Origin: Pseudarthrobacter sp. NBSH8
GTDB lineage: Bacteria > Actinomycetota > Actinomycetes > Actinomycetales > Micrococcaceae
Assembly (NCBI RefSeq): GCF_014217545.1
Contig: NZ_CP043178.1
Location: forward strand, 2,542,001-2,606,000
Reading direction: 5' to 3'
Length of the DNA stretch: 64,000 bases
The notes beneath the pieces are model-generated. The model searched no databases, was not told the origin of the DNA, and worked only from the letters and a program-made list of their open reading frames with translations. The number at the start of each line of letters is the position of its first letter. Positions within the stretch are counted from its first letter, which is position 1. Positions 1 through 8,416 of the stretch are shown here, one piece after another. A program made the position numbers and the translations under genes.

Positions 1-1
1 T

Positions 2-142
2 GGCGAGGAAGTACTCCCGGTCCTCCGCAAGGAATACGCGGCCCTCAAGCCCGCGCACGTCCCGGACCCGCCTACGCACGCCGGCCGGGTGGCCTCGCTG
101 ATGGCTGCTCAGGCGTCTGACACCGCCCCTTCGGAGGCGTGA
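2..142 (+). CDS. C-terminal fragment of a probable LLM-class flavin-dependent oxidoreductase (5' end outside window)
   Basis: Only the last 46 codons are in the window. They are open from the first complete codon to the TGA at 140-142. The peptide contains EEVLPVLRKEYAAL followed by a short Pro/Ala-rich tail, which resembles the C-terminal helix of bacterial-luciferase-like (F420/FMN) monooxygenases of actinobacteria. The stop codon overlaps the ATG of the following MarR gene (TGATG), so the two are probably co-transcribed and translationally coupled. The family call rests on a short tail and is tentative. Confidence 0.5.
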   Translation, partial: GEEVLPVLRKEYAALKPAHVPDPPTHAGRVASLMAAQASDTAPSEA

Positions 143-612
143 TGGCTGCCGGCGGCAACGAATCACCCATCCGTTTGGCAGCGGAAACCTGGGAATCCCT
201 GTTCCGGGCGCAGGTGGCCGTGATGCGCAGGCTGCAGGCCGGTCCCGCTTTCCGGAAAGTGGCACTGAACGAATACGACGTGCTGTTCACGCTGTCCAGG
301 TGTCCGTCCGGCTGGCTCCGGCTCAATGAACTCAATGACCATGTCCTGCTGAGCCAGTCGAGCCTCAGCAGGCTGGTTGAGAGGCTGGAGAAGCGCGGGC
401 TCGTGGCCCGGATGGCGGCCCCCGACGACGGCCGCGGCGTGCTGCTGAAGCTCACCGAGGAGGGAGCTGCCCTCCAGAAGGAGATCGGCCGGGAGCATGT
501 GAGGGACATCTCCAGCCTGGTGGGGCCGGCCCTGACGGCAGCCGAGCAGCGGGAACTTCAGCGGCTGACTGAGAAACTCCGGCATTCCGTGGGAGCTCGG
601 CCGGCAAAGTAG
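142..612 (+). CDS. MarR-family transcriptional regulator
   Basis: This 156-residue protein has the length and layout of MarR dimeric winged-helix repressors. Residues about 40-70 give the first helices. The recognition helix SQSSLSRLVERLEKRGLV lies near 72-89. A charged wing follows (DDGRGVLLKLTEEG), then a C-terminal dimerisation helix. The ATG at 142 overlaps the stop of the preceding gene; a GTG three bases earlier is an alternative start. It probably senses a small aromatic or oxidant ligand and controls its own operon, but the ligand cannot be read from sequence. Confidence 0.9.
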   Translation: MAAGGNESPIRLAAETWESLFRAQVAVMRRLQAGPAFRKVALNEYDVLFTLSRCPSGWLRLNELNDHVLLSQSSLSRLVERLEKRGLVARMAAPDDGRGVLLKLTEEGAALQKEIGREHVRDISSLVGPALTAAEQRELQRLTEKLRHSVGARPAK

Positions 613-654
613 CCGCCCGGGAGCGGCCGGGAGGTGTCGATCCGAGCCGGGAAA

Positions 655-1461
655 CTACCCCAGCATGACCAGCTTGGCCGGATCTTCGGTCGGCAACTGC
701 CCGTTGATCACGGCGCTGACGCGCAGCTCGTTCAGCGTCAGGCGCCCGCCCACTGTGGACAGGAACGCGGTGTCGGACGAGTCGCGGCCGGCCGTGATCC
801 GCAGCATCGACTCACGTGGGGCCAGCCCCGTGGGGTCGATGACGTGCCAGGCGCCGTTGACATGCGCCTCGGCTACCGCATGGAAATCCATGGGACTCAG
901 CCCTGGCGCGTACACGGCGGCGAGCCGGGCCGGGATGTCCTTGGAGCGCAGCAGGGCAATGGCCAGGTGCGCGAAGTCCCTGCACACTCCCCTGCGGTGC
1001 AGCAAGGTTTCGACGGCGCCGTCAGTGCCCCTGGAGGAACCGCTGATGTACCGCAATTCCCCGAAGACCCAGCTGCGCACGGCCTGGAGCAGTTCAGCAC
1101 CGTGCAGGCCGCCAAATTCGGCGTAGGCCGTGGGCAGCAGCCGGTCCGACTCCGCATAGCGGCTTGGCCGCACGTAGCGGATGAGCTCAGCCAGGGTGGC
1201 TTCTTCCGCGATGGCCTGCCCTGCAACCGTCGCCGAGTACTCAACGGTGACCTCGGTGGGTTCAACGAATTCCATATAGTGCAGGCGGCCGCCATGATTG
1301 TCCTCGAGTTCCTGGAGCGGAACCGACTGCCCGTCGGCTGTGACAGTCAGGGATTCATCAAACGAGGTATAGCCGGGATTCCTGGCCACAGCGATGGCCA
1401 GGGCTGCCTTCGTGTCGGCGATGGTCCTGAAAACCATACGCGCTGAAACGGTGCGTTCCAT
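655..1461 (-). CDS. Transglutaminase-like (papain-fold) family protein
   Basis: The 268-residue protein has an N-terminal beta-rich domain (about 1-90) and a transglutaminase core. The expected catalytic triad is visible: Cys160 in RRGVCRDFAHL, His194 in MDFHAVAEAH and Asp209 in WHVIDPT. All three residues are intact, so it should be an active thiol hydrolase or protease rather than a degenerate homologue. There is no signal peptide, so it is likely cytoplasmic. It is convergent with the MarR gene and the substrate is unknown. Confidence 0.85.
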   Translation of the reverse strand: MERTVSARMVFRTIADTKAALAIAVARNPGYTSFDESLTVTADGQSVPLQELEDNHGGRLHYMEFVEPTEVTVEYSATVAGQAIAEEATLAELIRYVRPSRYAESDRLLPTAYAEFGGLHGAELLQAVRSWVFGELRYISGSSRGTDGAVETLLHRRGVCRDFAHLAIALLRSKDIPARLAAVYAPGLSPMDFHAVAEAHVNGAWHVIDPTGLAPRESMLRITAGRDSSDTAFLSTVGGRLTLNELRVSAVINGQLPTEDPAKLVMLG

Positions 1462-1530
1462 GTGTCTCCGGATGTGAGGTAGTGGCAGAACTTCCCGCCC
1501 GGCCCGGGGATGACGGCGCCGGGGGCGGGA

Positions 1531-2346
1531 CTAGTTTTTGATCTCCAGAGACATTAGCATCCGCTGGACGTTCGCGAATTCCGAGCTTTCGTCCACGTAC
1601 TTCTCGGCCTGGCCCAGGGTGTCGAACGCCTTGGCCGGGGCCACCTGCTCATCCGGGGCAAAGGCCTTCAGGACGCCTAGGTCGCCGAAGGAGTAGTCGC
1701 CCTTCCCGCCCGGGCCACGGACCAGGTTACGCAATTCGCAGGCTTGGCCGCCGGCCCCGCCCACAATGTTGGTGATGCCGTAGGAACCGAAGTAGCGGTA
1801 ACCCTGGATGACGCGGAACACCACGTGTGGCACGATGAGCCCTTCCCCCGTCAAACCGGGAAGCTCTACCGGCACGCTGCTGATCACCACGTAGGGTTTC
1901 CGGGCAGCTTCGGGGCACTCAGACGACGACGGCGGCAGTCCTGTCCGCAGGGCAGCCACCACCGTGCCGTCCTGCTTCTTAACCTCGATCTTCAAGGCAC
2001 CCGGCAGCGTACCGTCCCCGGGCGTGACGGACTGGGCGATCCATTCCTCCGGCAGGTCGAAGCTGACGGTCTTCGCCGGGTCAGTAAAGGTCTTCCAGGC
2101 AGCCGCCGTTGCGGCCGGGCCGGGTGAGGCGGACGTCGAGGCGCCATCTGTGGCAGAAGGATCCGACGACGGGGACCCCGCAGCGCCGGCGGTTGAGCTC
2201 GTGCCGGCGCCAGGGCTGGCCGACGTTTCCGGCTGTGCCGTCCACGCCGAATCGCTGCTGCCAGGCGAGCTGCACCCGACTGCCAGCGTCCCTGCCATCA
2301 GCAGCGCGGCCGTCCGCATTCCCCACGTTGCCGCCTTGTGTGTCAT
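1531..2346 (-). CDS. Predicted lipoprotein of unknown function
   Basis: A signal peptide with a lipobox (LAVGC, Cys25) is followed by a low-complexity Ser/Ala/Gly/Thr/Pro linker to about residue 85, typical of actinobacterial surface lipoproteins. The folded part (about 88-271) begins WKTFTDPAKTVSFDLPEEW, a beta-strand start seen in small extracytoplasmic domains. It contains two cysteines (in SSECPE and QACEL) that could form a disulfide. I recognise no specific family. An in-frame ATG nine codons in is an alternative start. Confidence 0.75.
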   Translation of the reverse strand: MTHKAATWGMRTAALLMAGTLAVGCSSPGSSDSAWTAQPETSASPGAGTSSTAGAAGSPSSDPSATDGASTSASPGPAATAAAWKTFTDPAKTVSFDLPEEWIAQSVTPGDGTLPGALKIEVKKQDGTVVAALRTGLPPSSSECPEAARKPYVVISSVPVELPGLTGEGLIVPHVVFRVIQGYRYFGSYGITNIVGGAGGQACELRNLVRGPGGKGDYSFGDLGVLKAFAPDEQVAPAKAFDTLGQAEKYVDESSEFANVQRMLMSLEIKN

Positions 2347-2440
2347 GCAGCCAGCCTAGCGGCGGACGGCGGCGGCCAAGAGCCGCAGCCTCGTGTCGCC
2401 GTCGGACATTCCCCGCGCGCAAGGGACTAGGCTGGTGCCT

Positions 2441-3103
2441 ATGGCGGATGAGCAGTATGGCGCGGACCTTGAGAGCCTGGCGGACATCTCTGCCATCGAC
2501 ATTGCGGACTGGCGGCTGCGGACTTTTGCCCTGTACGACACGGTGCGGAAGGTTGCCGCCGAAGATCCGGCGGAGGCCCATTCCCTCTGGCGGCATGAAC
2601 GCGACCGTATGTTCGCAACGCATCCGGCCTCAGCGCTCAGCGCGAACGATAAATCGCAGTTCTCCGGCCTGAAGACGGCTGACTACGATCCCATCTACCG
2701 CTTTTATGTTCCTCTGACCCTTGAGGGGGCCGGCCGGGACATGACCGTGGAAACCGCCACTGACGGTGTTGTCCGTTTTGTCCGGCTGGGCACGTTCGAC
2801 CTTCCCGAACTGGGCCAGCTGGGTGTGTGGAAGCTGCACGGTTACGGCGGCGGAATTTTCGTGCCGTTCCGGGACGCCACGGCCGGCCAGCCCGGCGGAA
2901 CGTACGGCGCCGGCCGGTACCTCCTGGACACCATCAAGGGCGCATTCCACGGGGTCCACGGTTCCGGGGCGGGCGCCGAGTTTGTCCTGGATTTCAACTT
3001 TGCCTACAACCCGTCCTGCGCCTACAACGAGGCCTGGGCCTGCCCGCTGCCCGGCCCGTCCAACCGCCTGGCCGTGGAGATCCCGGTGGGAGAGCTGTAC
3101 TGA
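2441..3103 (+). CDS. DUF1684 domain protein
   Basis: The 220-residue protein matches the DUF1684 pattern: an N-terminal DWRLRTFALYDTVR helix, a LWRHERDRMFATHP segment, then a beta-rich domain with the conserved GGGIFVPFRDAT and TYGAGRYLLD stretches. It ends with NFAYNPSCAYNEAWACPLP, where the Asn/Tyr/Cys pattern is characteristic of the family. I chose the ATG at 2441; the frame stays open 16 codons upstream to a GTG at 2393, but that extension is low complexity. The function of this family is not established. Confidence 0.85.
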   Translation: MADEQYGADLESLADISAIDIADWRLRTFALYDTVRKVAAEDPAEAHSLWRHERDRMFATHPASALSANDKSQFSGLKTADYDPIYRFYVPLTLEGAGRDMTVETATDGVVRFVRLGTFDLPELGQLGVWKLHGYGGGIFVPFRDATAGQPGGTYGAGRYLLDTIKGAFHGVHGSGAGAEFVLDFNFAYNPSCAYNEAWACPLPGPSNRLAVEIPVGELY

Positions 3104-3148
3104 GCCGACCGACCCGGTGATGGAGCCTGTCGAAGCCGGGTACGGCTC
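3102..3148 (+). terminator. Stem-loop after the DUF1684 gene
   Basis: Immediately after the stop codon, two paired segments form an imperfect hairpin: GAGCCG (3102-3107) with CGGCTC (3143-3148), and ACCCGG (3112-3117) with CCGGGT (3136-3141), separated by a small internal loop. There is no T-run, so it is either a weak terminator or an mRNA-stabilising structure before the next gene at 3173. Confidence 0.4.
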
Positions 3149-3172
3149 ACCCGGAGGACGTAGGATGTCATC

Positions 3173-4021
3173 ATGACTGCCAGCGCTCCCCACCGACTTG
3201 CCCGTGTCCGCCCACTGTCTTCTACTGTTGCCGACGAGCATTTCTTCGTGGCCAACGACGCGCCGGATTTCGGCTCAGCCGGCGGCCTGTCCTGGACTGT
3301 TATTGATTCCCCCTTCGAGGCGTCCCGCGCAAACGCCAACCACCCGGCCCGGCCGGGGTGGGAGACCGGCACCGTAGTAGACCAGGAGTCCTTCACTTTC
3401 CTGGCCCCGTCCGTCCCCGCCAATGTCTTCGGCATGGCGCATAACACCGGCCAGGCCGGCCGGAACCTCCCGCCGCAGGCCTTCCACAAGGCGGCATCCA
3501 GCGTGATCGGCCCCGGCGACGCCATTGAACTGAGCTCAACGGTGGGCTACGTGGACCCGGAAGCGGAACTGACCGTCGTCGTCGGGCGCACCGTCCGCGG
3601 CCTGACGCTGGAGACTGCCCGGAGCGCCATCCTTGGCTTCACCATCGGCAACGATGTCTCGGCACGCGATCTGCAGAAGTCGGACGAACTGTGGATCAGC
3701 GCCAAGAGCCAGGACACCTTCACTCCCGTGGGCCCCTGGATTGTGACGGACCTCGACGACTCGGACCTGGCCATCAGCATCGTCCACAATGGCGCCGAAC
3801 TGAAGGCCGCCAGCAGCGCCGACCTCGGCTGGAAGGTGGACGAAATCCTCGTGTACCTCAGTTCGTTTATGACCCTGCACGCCGGCGATCTGGTCCTCAC
3901 CGGCTTCCCGGCGGAGTGTGCCCGCATCCAGCCCGGGGACACTGTTCTGTGCCGCGTGGAGGGCATTGGCGAGCTCAGCAACCCGGTCAAGGCTGCGTCC
4001 TGGGAGGAAACTCCTGCCTGA
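3173..4021 (+). CDS. Fumarylacetoacetate hydrolase (FAH) family protein
   Basis: The 282-residue protein has an FAH fold. The metal-binding acidic residues are visible as Glu130 and Glu132 in DPEAELTVVVG and Asp161 in TIGNDVSARDLQ, with a later Lys in the WISAKSQDTF segment. Family members hydrolyse or isomerise beta-diketo or 2-hydroxydienoate compounds in aromatic catabolism, or decarboxylate oxaloacetate. The exact substrate cannot be assigned. It sits 17 bp before the GtrA gene and about 70 bp after the DUF1684 gene, with no catabolic operon around it. Confidence 0.9.
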   Translation: MTASAPHRLARVRPLSSTVADEHFFVANDAPDFGSAGGLSWTVIDSPFEASRANANHPARPGWETGTVVDQESFTFLAPSVPANVFGMAHNTGQAGRNLPPQAFHKAASSVIGPGDAIELSSTVGYVDPEAELTVVVGRTVRGLTLETARSAILGFTIGNDVSARDLQKSDELWISAKSQDTFTPVGPWIVTDLDDSDLAISIVHNGAELKAASSADLGWKVDEILVYLSSFMTLHAGDLVLTGFPAECARIQPGDTVLCRVEGIGELSNPVKAASWEETPA

Positions 4022-4038
4022 TATGTCAGGCTTAGGCA

Positions 4039-4530
4039 ATGGAATCCCCTGCTGCGCCCAGTGCCCAGCTGACGCAGCAGCCCACCCGTGGCGCGCCTGC
4101 CACCAGACACTACCGCGGAATCTTCAGGTTTCCACTGGTCCGGCAGCTCCTCCGCTTCACCGGCGTCGGCATTATCTGCACCGCCACGTCGCTGGCTTTG
4201 TATGCGTTGCTGCGCCCCTGGCTCGGACCGCAGTTGGCCAATGCGGCCGCCCTGGTGCTGACGTCCCTGATGAACACGGCGCTGAACCGCAGGTTGACGT
4301 TCAAGATCTCCGGGCAGCGCCGGATGGCCCGTGACCACCTGAACGGCATGATCGTTATTGCCGTTGCGCTGGTCACCACCGGCGGCAGCCTGGGCGTGCT
4401 GCATTGGCTGCACCCGGACGCCAGCGTGTCCGATGAACTGTGGACCACCACGCTGTCAGGCTTCGTGGCCACCGCCGTGCGGTTCACGATGCTGCGGCAT
4501 TGGATTTTCCGCCGCGCCCGCCATATCTAG
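4039..4530 (+). CDS. GtrA-family membrane protein
   Basis: The 163-residue protein has four predicted transmembrane segments (about 35-55, 62-82, 100-122 and 135-155). It carries the GtrA hallmarks FPLVRQLLRFTGVG at the front and TSLMNTALNRRLTF in the middle. GtrA proteins are thought to assist transfer of lipid-linked sugars across the membrane. The final bases overlap the end of the convergent cysteine desulfurase gene. Confidence 0.9.
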   Translation: MESPAAPSAQLTQQPTRGAPATRHYRGIFRFPLVRQLLRFTGVGIICTATSLALYALLRPWLGPQLANAAALVLTSLMNTALNRRLTFKISGQRRMARDHLNGMIVIAVALVTTGGSLGVLHWLHPDASVSDELWTTTLSGFVATAVRFTMLRHWIFRRARHI

Positions 4531-5681
4531 CGGCCGAGGGTCCTGACGCGTCCGACGGCGGTGCCCACTGCTGCCGCCGCCTGCTCGAGTTCGTCTGCGG
4601 TCACGTCTGACGCGAAGCTGAACCGCACGGCCGTCTGCGCCACTTCGGCGTCATAGCCCAGCGCAGTCAGCACCGGCGACGGCGCATCCGAACCCGCGGC
4701 ACACGCCGAACCACTCGAGCACACCACACCCTGCCGCTCGAGCTCCAAAAGCACGGATTCGCCGCTGGTACCGGGGAAACAGAACGACGCTACTGACGGC
4801 AGGCGTTCCGTCCGGTGCCCGGTAAGCAGGGCTCCGGGAACGGTGTCCAGGATGGTGGCGATGAAGTCTTCGCGGAGAAGAGCCACACGGGCGGCGAGTT
4901 CCGGCCGCTCGGCGTGGGCGAGCGTCAGTGCCGTAGCCAGCGCCACGGCGCCGGCAACGTTTTCGGTCCCGGACCGGCGGCCGCGTTCCTGCCCGCCGCC
5001 GTGCACCAGGGGCTCCACGCGGGTCCGGCCGCGGACGTACAACACGCCGCACCCCTTGGGCGCGCCGAGCTTGTGGCCGGAAATGCTCAGGGCGTCCACG
5101 CCCAGCGCCTTGACGTCCAGGGGCAGCCAGCCTGCGGCCTGGACGGCGTCGGTGTGGAACGGGATGCCCAGCCCGGTGGCGACGGTGGCCAGTTCGGCGA
5201 CCGGCTGGATGGTGCCCACCTCATTGTTCGCATACATGACGCTGACCAGGGCAGTCTCCGGCCGGAGCATGGCGGCGAGCGCCTCCGGCGTCACCCGGCC
5301 GGTCCCGTCCACCGGAACCACGTCCACGGTGAACCCGTGAAACCGTTCCAGGTAGCGCGCAGACTCTTCCACGGCTGGATGTTCGACGGCGCTGATCACC
5401 ACGCGGTTGAGGGCCGGGTCCGCAGCCTGCCGGGCCAGGGCAACGCCCTTGACGGCGAGGTTGTCCGCCTCCGTGCCTCCCGAGGTGAAGGTGACCTCGC
5501 CCGGACGGCAGCCGAGCACCTTGGCCACGGCCGCACGGGCGCCTGCGAGCGCGGACGCCGCGGCCTCGCCCAAGGTGTGGTGGCTGGAGGGGTTGCCGAA
5601 CTCGCCGCTCAGGTAGGGCCACATGGCCTCGAGGACCTCGCGGCGGACCGGGGTGGTGGCGGCAGCGTCGAGGAAGATCAT
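4527..5681 (-). CDS. nifS: Cysteine desulfurase, NAD-operon type (NifS/IscS-like)
   Basis: The 384-residue PLP enzyme has the N-terminal FLDAAATTP motif, His101 (VEHPAVE), Asp178 (HTDAVQ), the Schiff-base Lys204 in SGHKLGAPKG, and a catalytic Cys near 327 in the short GSACAAGS loop. It takes sulfur from cysteine for Fe-S assembly. It is the last gene of the nrtR-nadA-nadB-nadC operon, 7 bp after nadC. The position matches NifS-type enzymes encoded with quinolinate synthase, so the likely job is to mature the 4Fe-4S cluster of NadA. Its 3' end overlaps gtrA by 4 bp. Confidence 0.93.
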   Translation of the reverse strand: MIFLDAAATTPVRREVLEAMWPYLSGEFGNPSSHHTLGEAAASALAGARAAVAKVLGCRPGEVTFTSGGTEADNLAVKGVALARQAADPALNRVVISAVEHPAVEESARYLERFHGFTVDVVPVDGTGRVTPEALAAMLRPETALVSVMYANNEVGTIQPVAELATVATGLGIPFHTDAVQAAGWLPLDVKALGVDALSISGHKLGAPKGCGVLYVRGRTRVEPLVHGGGQERGRRSGTENVAGAVALATALTLAHAERPELAARVALLREDFIATILDTVPGALLTGHRTERLPSVASFCFPGTSGESVLLELERQGVVCSSGSACAAGSDAPSPVLTALGYDAEVAQTAVRFSFASDVTADELEQAAAAVGTAVGRVRTLGR

Positions 5682-5688
5682 GGCCGTT

Positions 5689-6561
5689 TCAGCCGACGCT
5701 CAGTTCGACGTCCAGGCCGAGGTCCAGCGCAGCCACGCTGTGGGTGAGACCGCCGATGGAGATGACATCCACGCCCGCCGCTGCGATGTCCTCGACGGTG
5801 CCGACATTGACGTTGCCGCTGGCTTCCACAATTGCGCGTCCGTCCACCTGCTTGACACCGGAGCGGAGCTCGTCGAGGGTGAAGTTGTCCAACATGATGG
5901 TGTCCACACCGGCGGCAAGGACAGGTTCAATCTGCTCGGCGCTGTCCACCTCCACTTCGAAGTGCGTGGTGTGCCCCAGCTGGGCCTTGGCCGCGGCGAG
6001 CAGGGCGGTGAGCTTGGCGGGGTCTCCGCCTGTCATCACGGCCAGGTGGTTGTCCTTGGCCAGCACGGCGTCGGACAGGCTGTACCGGTGGTTGGCTCCC
6101 CCACCGCAGCGGACGGCATAGCGCTCCAGCACTCGCAGGCCGGGCGTGGTTTTGCGCGTGTCCGTAATGCGCGCCTTGGTGCCTTCGACGAGCCGGACGA
6201 ATTCCGCGGTCTTGGTTGCGATGGCACTCATCCGCTGCACAAGGTTCAGCCCGACCCGTTCGGCGAGCAGCACCGAGCGGGCGTTGCCGGTGACGCGCGC
6301 GAGGTGCGTGCCGGCGTCGAACCCTGCCCCGTCAGCGAGCAGCAGTTCCACGTCGGTGTCCGGGTCCACAAGCTTCATGGCGTCGCGGAACACCGTTCCA
6401 CCGCTGAAGACGCCGGGCACCCGGGCGTTCAGTACCGCGGTGGCGCGGGCGTCGGCCGGGATCAGCAGCTGCGAGGTGATGTCACCGTTGGGCGCGTCCT
6501 CGGCAAAAGCCCGCTCCAGGATGTCCCGGACGGGTGCTGCGGGGAGGGTCAGGCTAGTCAT
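5689..6561 (-). CDS. nadC: Nicotinate-nucleotide diphosphorylase (carboxylating), NadC
   Basis: NadC converts quinolinate and PRPP to nicotinate mononucleotide with loss of CO2, the third step of de novo NAD synthesis. The 290-residue length is standard. Visible motifs are the N-terminal GDITSQLL, the substrate-binding ITDTRKTTPGLR, RCGGGANHR and KDNH, and the C-terminal EASGNVN and ISIGGLTHS loops. The start overlaps the end of nadB by 8 bp, indicating translational coupling. Confidence 0.97.
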   Translation of the reverse strand: MTSLTLPAAPVRDILERAFAEDAPNGDITSQLLIPADARATAVLNARVPGVFSGGTVFRDAMKLVDPDTDVELLLADGAGFDAGTHLARVTGNARSVLLAERVGLNLVQRMSAIATKTAEFVRLVEGTKARITDTRKTTPGLRVLERYAVRCGGGANHRYSLSDAVLAKDNHLAVMTGGDPAKLTALLAAAKAQLGHTTHFEVEVDSAEQIEPVLAAGVDTIMLDNFTLDELRSGVKQVDGRAIVEASGNVNVGTVEDIAAAGVDVISIGGLTHSVAALDLGLDVELSVG

Positions 6562-8362
6562 TGACGAGGCTCGCTTTCCGGCTCATGGTGTAACGCTTAT
6601 CAGAATGTTCGACGGCGGCATTCCCTGGCACGCTGTCGCTGCGGTAATGCGCCCCCAAGGATTCCCGCCGCTCCCGCGCGGAATGCACAAGCAGCTGCGC
6701 CGCCAAAAGGAGATTGGCATCCTCGTGCTCCCGGGGATCGAGGGAATCAGGCACATCGATGGGAAAAACATCGGCCGTCCATGCAGCCAACTCCGCCCCG
6801 GCCTCCCGCAGTAAGCCGCCGCTACGAAGCACCCCAGCGTTAGCAGTCATCAACCGCTGAAGAGCCACCCGGGAAAACGGCCCAGCCTCAACGAACGAAG
6901 ACTCAGCAGGCCCGGGTGCCGGGACCGTTTCAAACTGCCAGGAAATGGACGCTGACGCGTCGTTGAACATCACCGGCAGTTCCGGAGGTCCCGATAGCGC
7001 CGTTGTTGCGTGAGCGGCCGCACCGGCCGCCGAGCTTGCGAGGCGATCGCCGGTGCGAGGCGAGAGCGCAGGCGCCGAGGGACTTGCGGAACTGCTGCCC
7101 AGGAACCCTTCGACAGCCCGCCGCCCAAAAACAAGACCTTCGAGAAGGGAGTTGCTGGCAAGCCGGTTGGCACCCTGGACACCGGTGCAAGCAACCTCGC
7201 CGGCGGCAAGCAACCCGGGTACAGAGGTCCGCCCGTAGAGATCGGTAAGGACGCCGCCCATCCAGTAGTGCGCGGCCGGTGCCACGGGGACGAGTTCCCG
7301 GGTCCAGTCGATACCGGCTTGGCGGGTGCGGGCGCTGATGGTCGGGAATCGCTTTTCGAGGTAGCCCTTGCCGTGCAGGGCCTCGACCACCATGGCGTCA
7401 AGGAACACGTGCCCGTTGGGATCCCCCAGGGTAGCGAGGTGCAGGGCGATGCTGCGGGAAACGACGTCGCGCGGGGCAAGTTCTGCGTCAGCGTGGTAGG
7501 CGGGCATAAAGCGTTCGCCGTGGGCGTCCAGCAGGATGGCGCCTTCGCCGCGCACGGCTTCGGAAATCAGGAGCGGTTCAGCTCCGTTGCCGGCTGCCTC
7601 AAGGGCATCGGCCGGGAGCACCATGCAGGTGGGGTGGAACTGGAAGAACTCCAGGTCCGCAACTGCGGCTCCGGCCCGCCAGGCGAGCGCCAGCCCGTCG
7701 GCAGTTGCCACGGCGGGGTTGGTGGTCTGGGCGAACAGCCTTCCCGCTCCCCCGGCGGCCAGGAGCACGGCATCGCCGCGGATGGCGAGTTCCCGCCCGT
7801 CGTGGAGGAAATTCACGCCGGCCACGCGTCCTTCGCTCTGGGCCAGGGACGTCACCTGGGCGTGCCCGATGACCTGGATCCGGCCAGCTGCCTGCGCATC
7901 CAGGACGGTCTTGATGAGCGCCCTGGCCACCCCGGCACCGGTTGCGTCGCCGCCGGCGTGCAGGATCCGCGGCGCGGAATGGGCGGCTTCGAGACCCAGC
8001 GAGGGGTCGCCGTCGTCGTCCATATCGAAACGCACGCCGAAGCGTTCCAGGCCGGCGATATCCAGCCGGGCCTCCGTGCAGAGCACGCGGACGGTCTCTT
8101 CGTCGCAATGCCCGGCCCCGGCCTTCAGCGTGTCTGCGACATGCGCGGCCACGGTATCTCCGGGCGCGGGTTCGTCGAGCACGGCGGAGATGCCTCCCTG
8201 GGCGTAGTAGGTGTTGCTGTCCGCGAGCGCGCCCTTGGTCAGCAGCACCACTTCGACGCCGGCGTCGGCGGCAAGCAACGCGGAGTACAGTCCCGCAATG
8301 CCGCTCCCGACGACGATCAGCCGCCGGGGTGCCGGACCACCGGCTGGGCCATCTGCGCTCAT
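6554..8362 (-). CDS. nadB: L-aspartate oxidase, NadB
   Basis: NadB is an FAD flavoprotein that oxidises L-aspartate to iminoaspartate for NadA. The dinucleotide-binding motif GSGIAGLYSALLAADAG is at about residues 19-35 and the flavin-contact YYAQGGISAV follows. The mid-region FHPTCM and RGEGAIL, the PAAHYWMGG motif and ASNSLLEGLVFG are all present. At 602 residues it is somewhat longer than E. coli NadB; the extra length is an Ala/Ser-rich linker (about 420-480) before the C-terminal helical domain. It lies 54 bp after nadA. Confidence 0.97.
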   Translation of the reverse strand: MSADGPAGGPAPRRLIVVGSGIAGLYSALLAADAGVEVVLLTKGALADSNTYYAQGGISAVLDEPAPGDTVAAHVADTLKAGAGHCDEETVRVLCTEARLDIAGLERFGVRFDMDDDGDPSLGLEAAHSAPRILHAGGDATGAGVARALIKTVLDAQAAGRIQVIGHAQVTSLAQSEGRVAGVNFLHDGRELAIRGDAVLLAAGGAGRLFAQTTNPAVATADGLALAWRAGAAVADLEFFQFHPTCMVLPADALEAAGNGAEPLLISEAVRGEGAILLDAHGERFMPAYHADAELAPRDVVSRSIALHLATLGDPNGHVFLDAMVVEALHGKGYLEKRFPTISARTRQAGIDWTRELVPVAPAAHYWMGGVLTDLYGRTSVPGLLAAGEVACTGVQGANRLASNSLLEGLVFGRRAVEGFLGSSSASPSAPALSPRTGDRLASSAAGAAAHATTALSGPPELPVMFNDASASISWQFETVPAPGPAESSFVEAGPFSRVALQRLMTANAGVLRSGGLLREAGAELAAWTADVFPIDVPDSLDPREHEDANLLLAAQLLVHSARERRESLGAHYRSDSVPGNAAVEHSDKRYTMSRKASLVND

Positions 8363-8416
8363 GTGGGGCTCGTTTCGGTTTCCAGGGTTACAGCGGGCGG
8401 GACTGCAGAGGCGGGG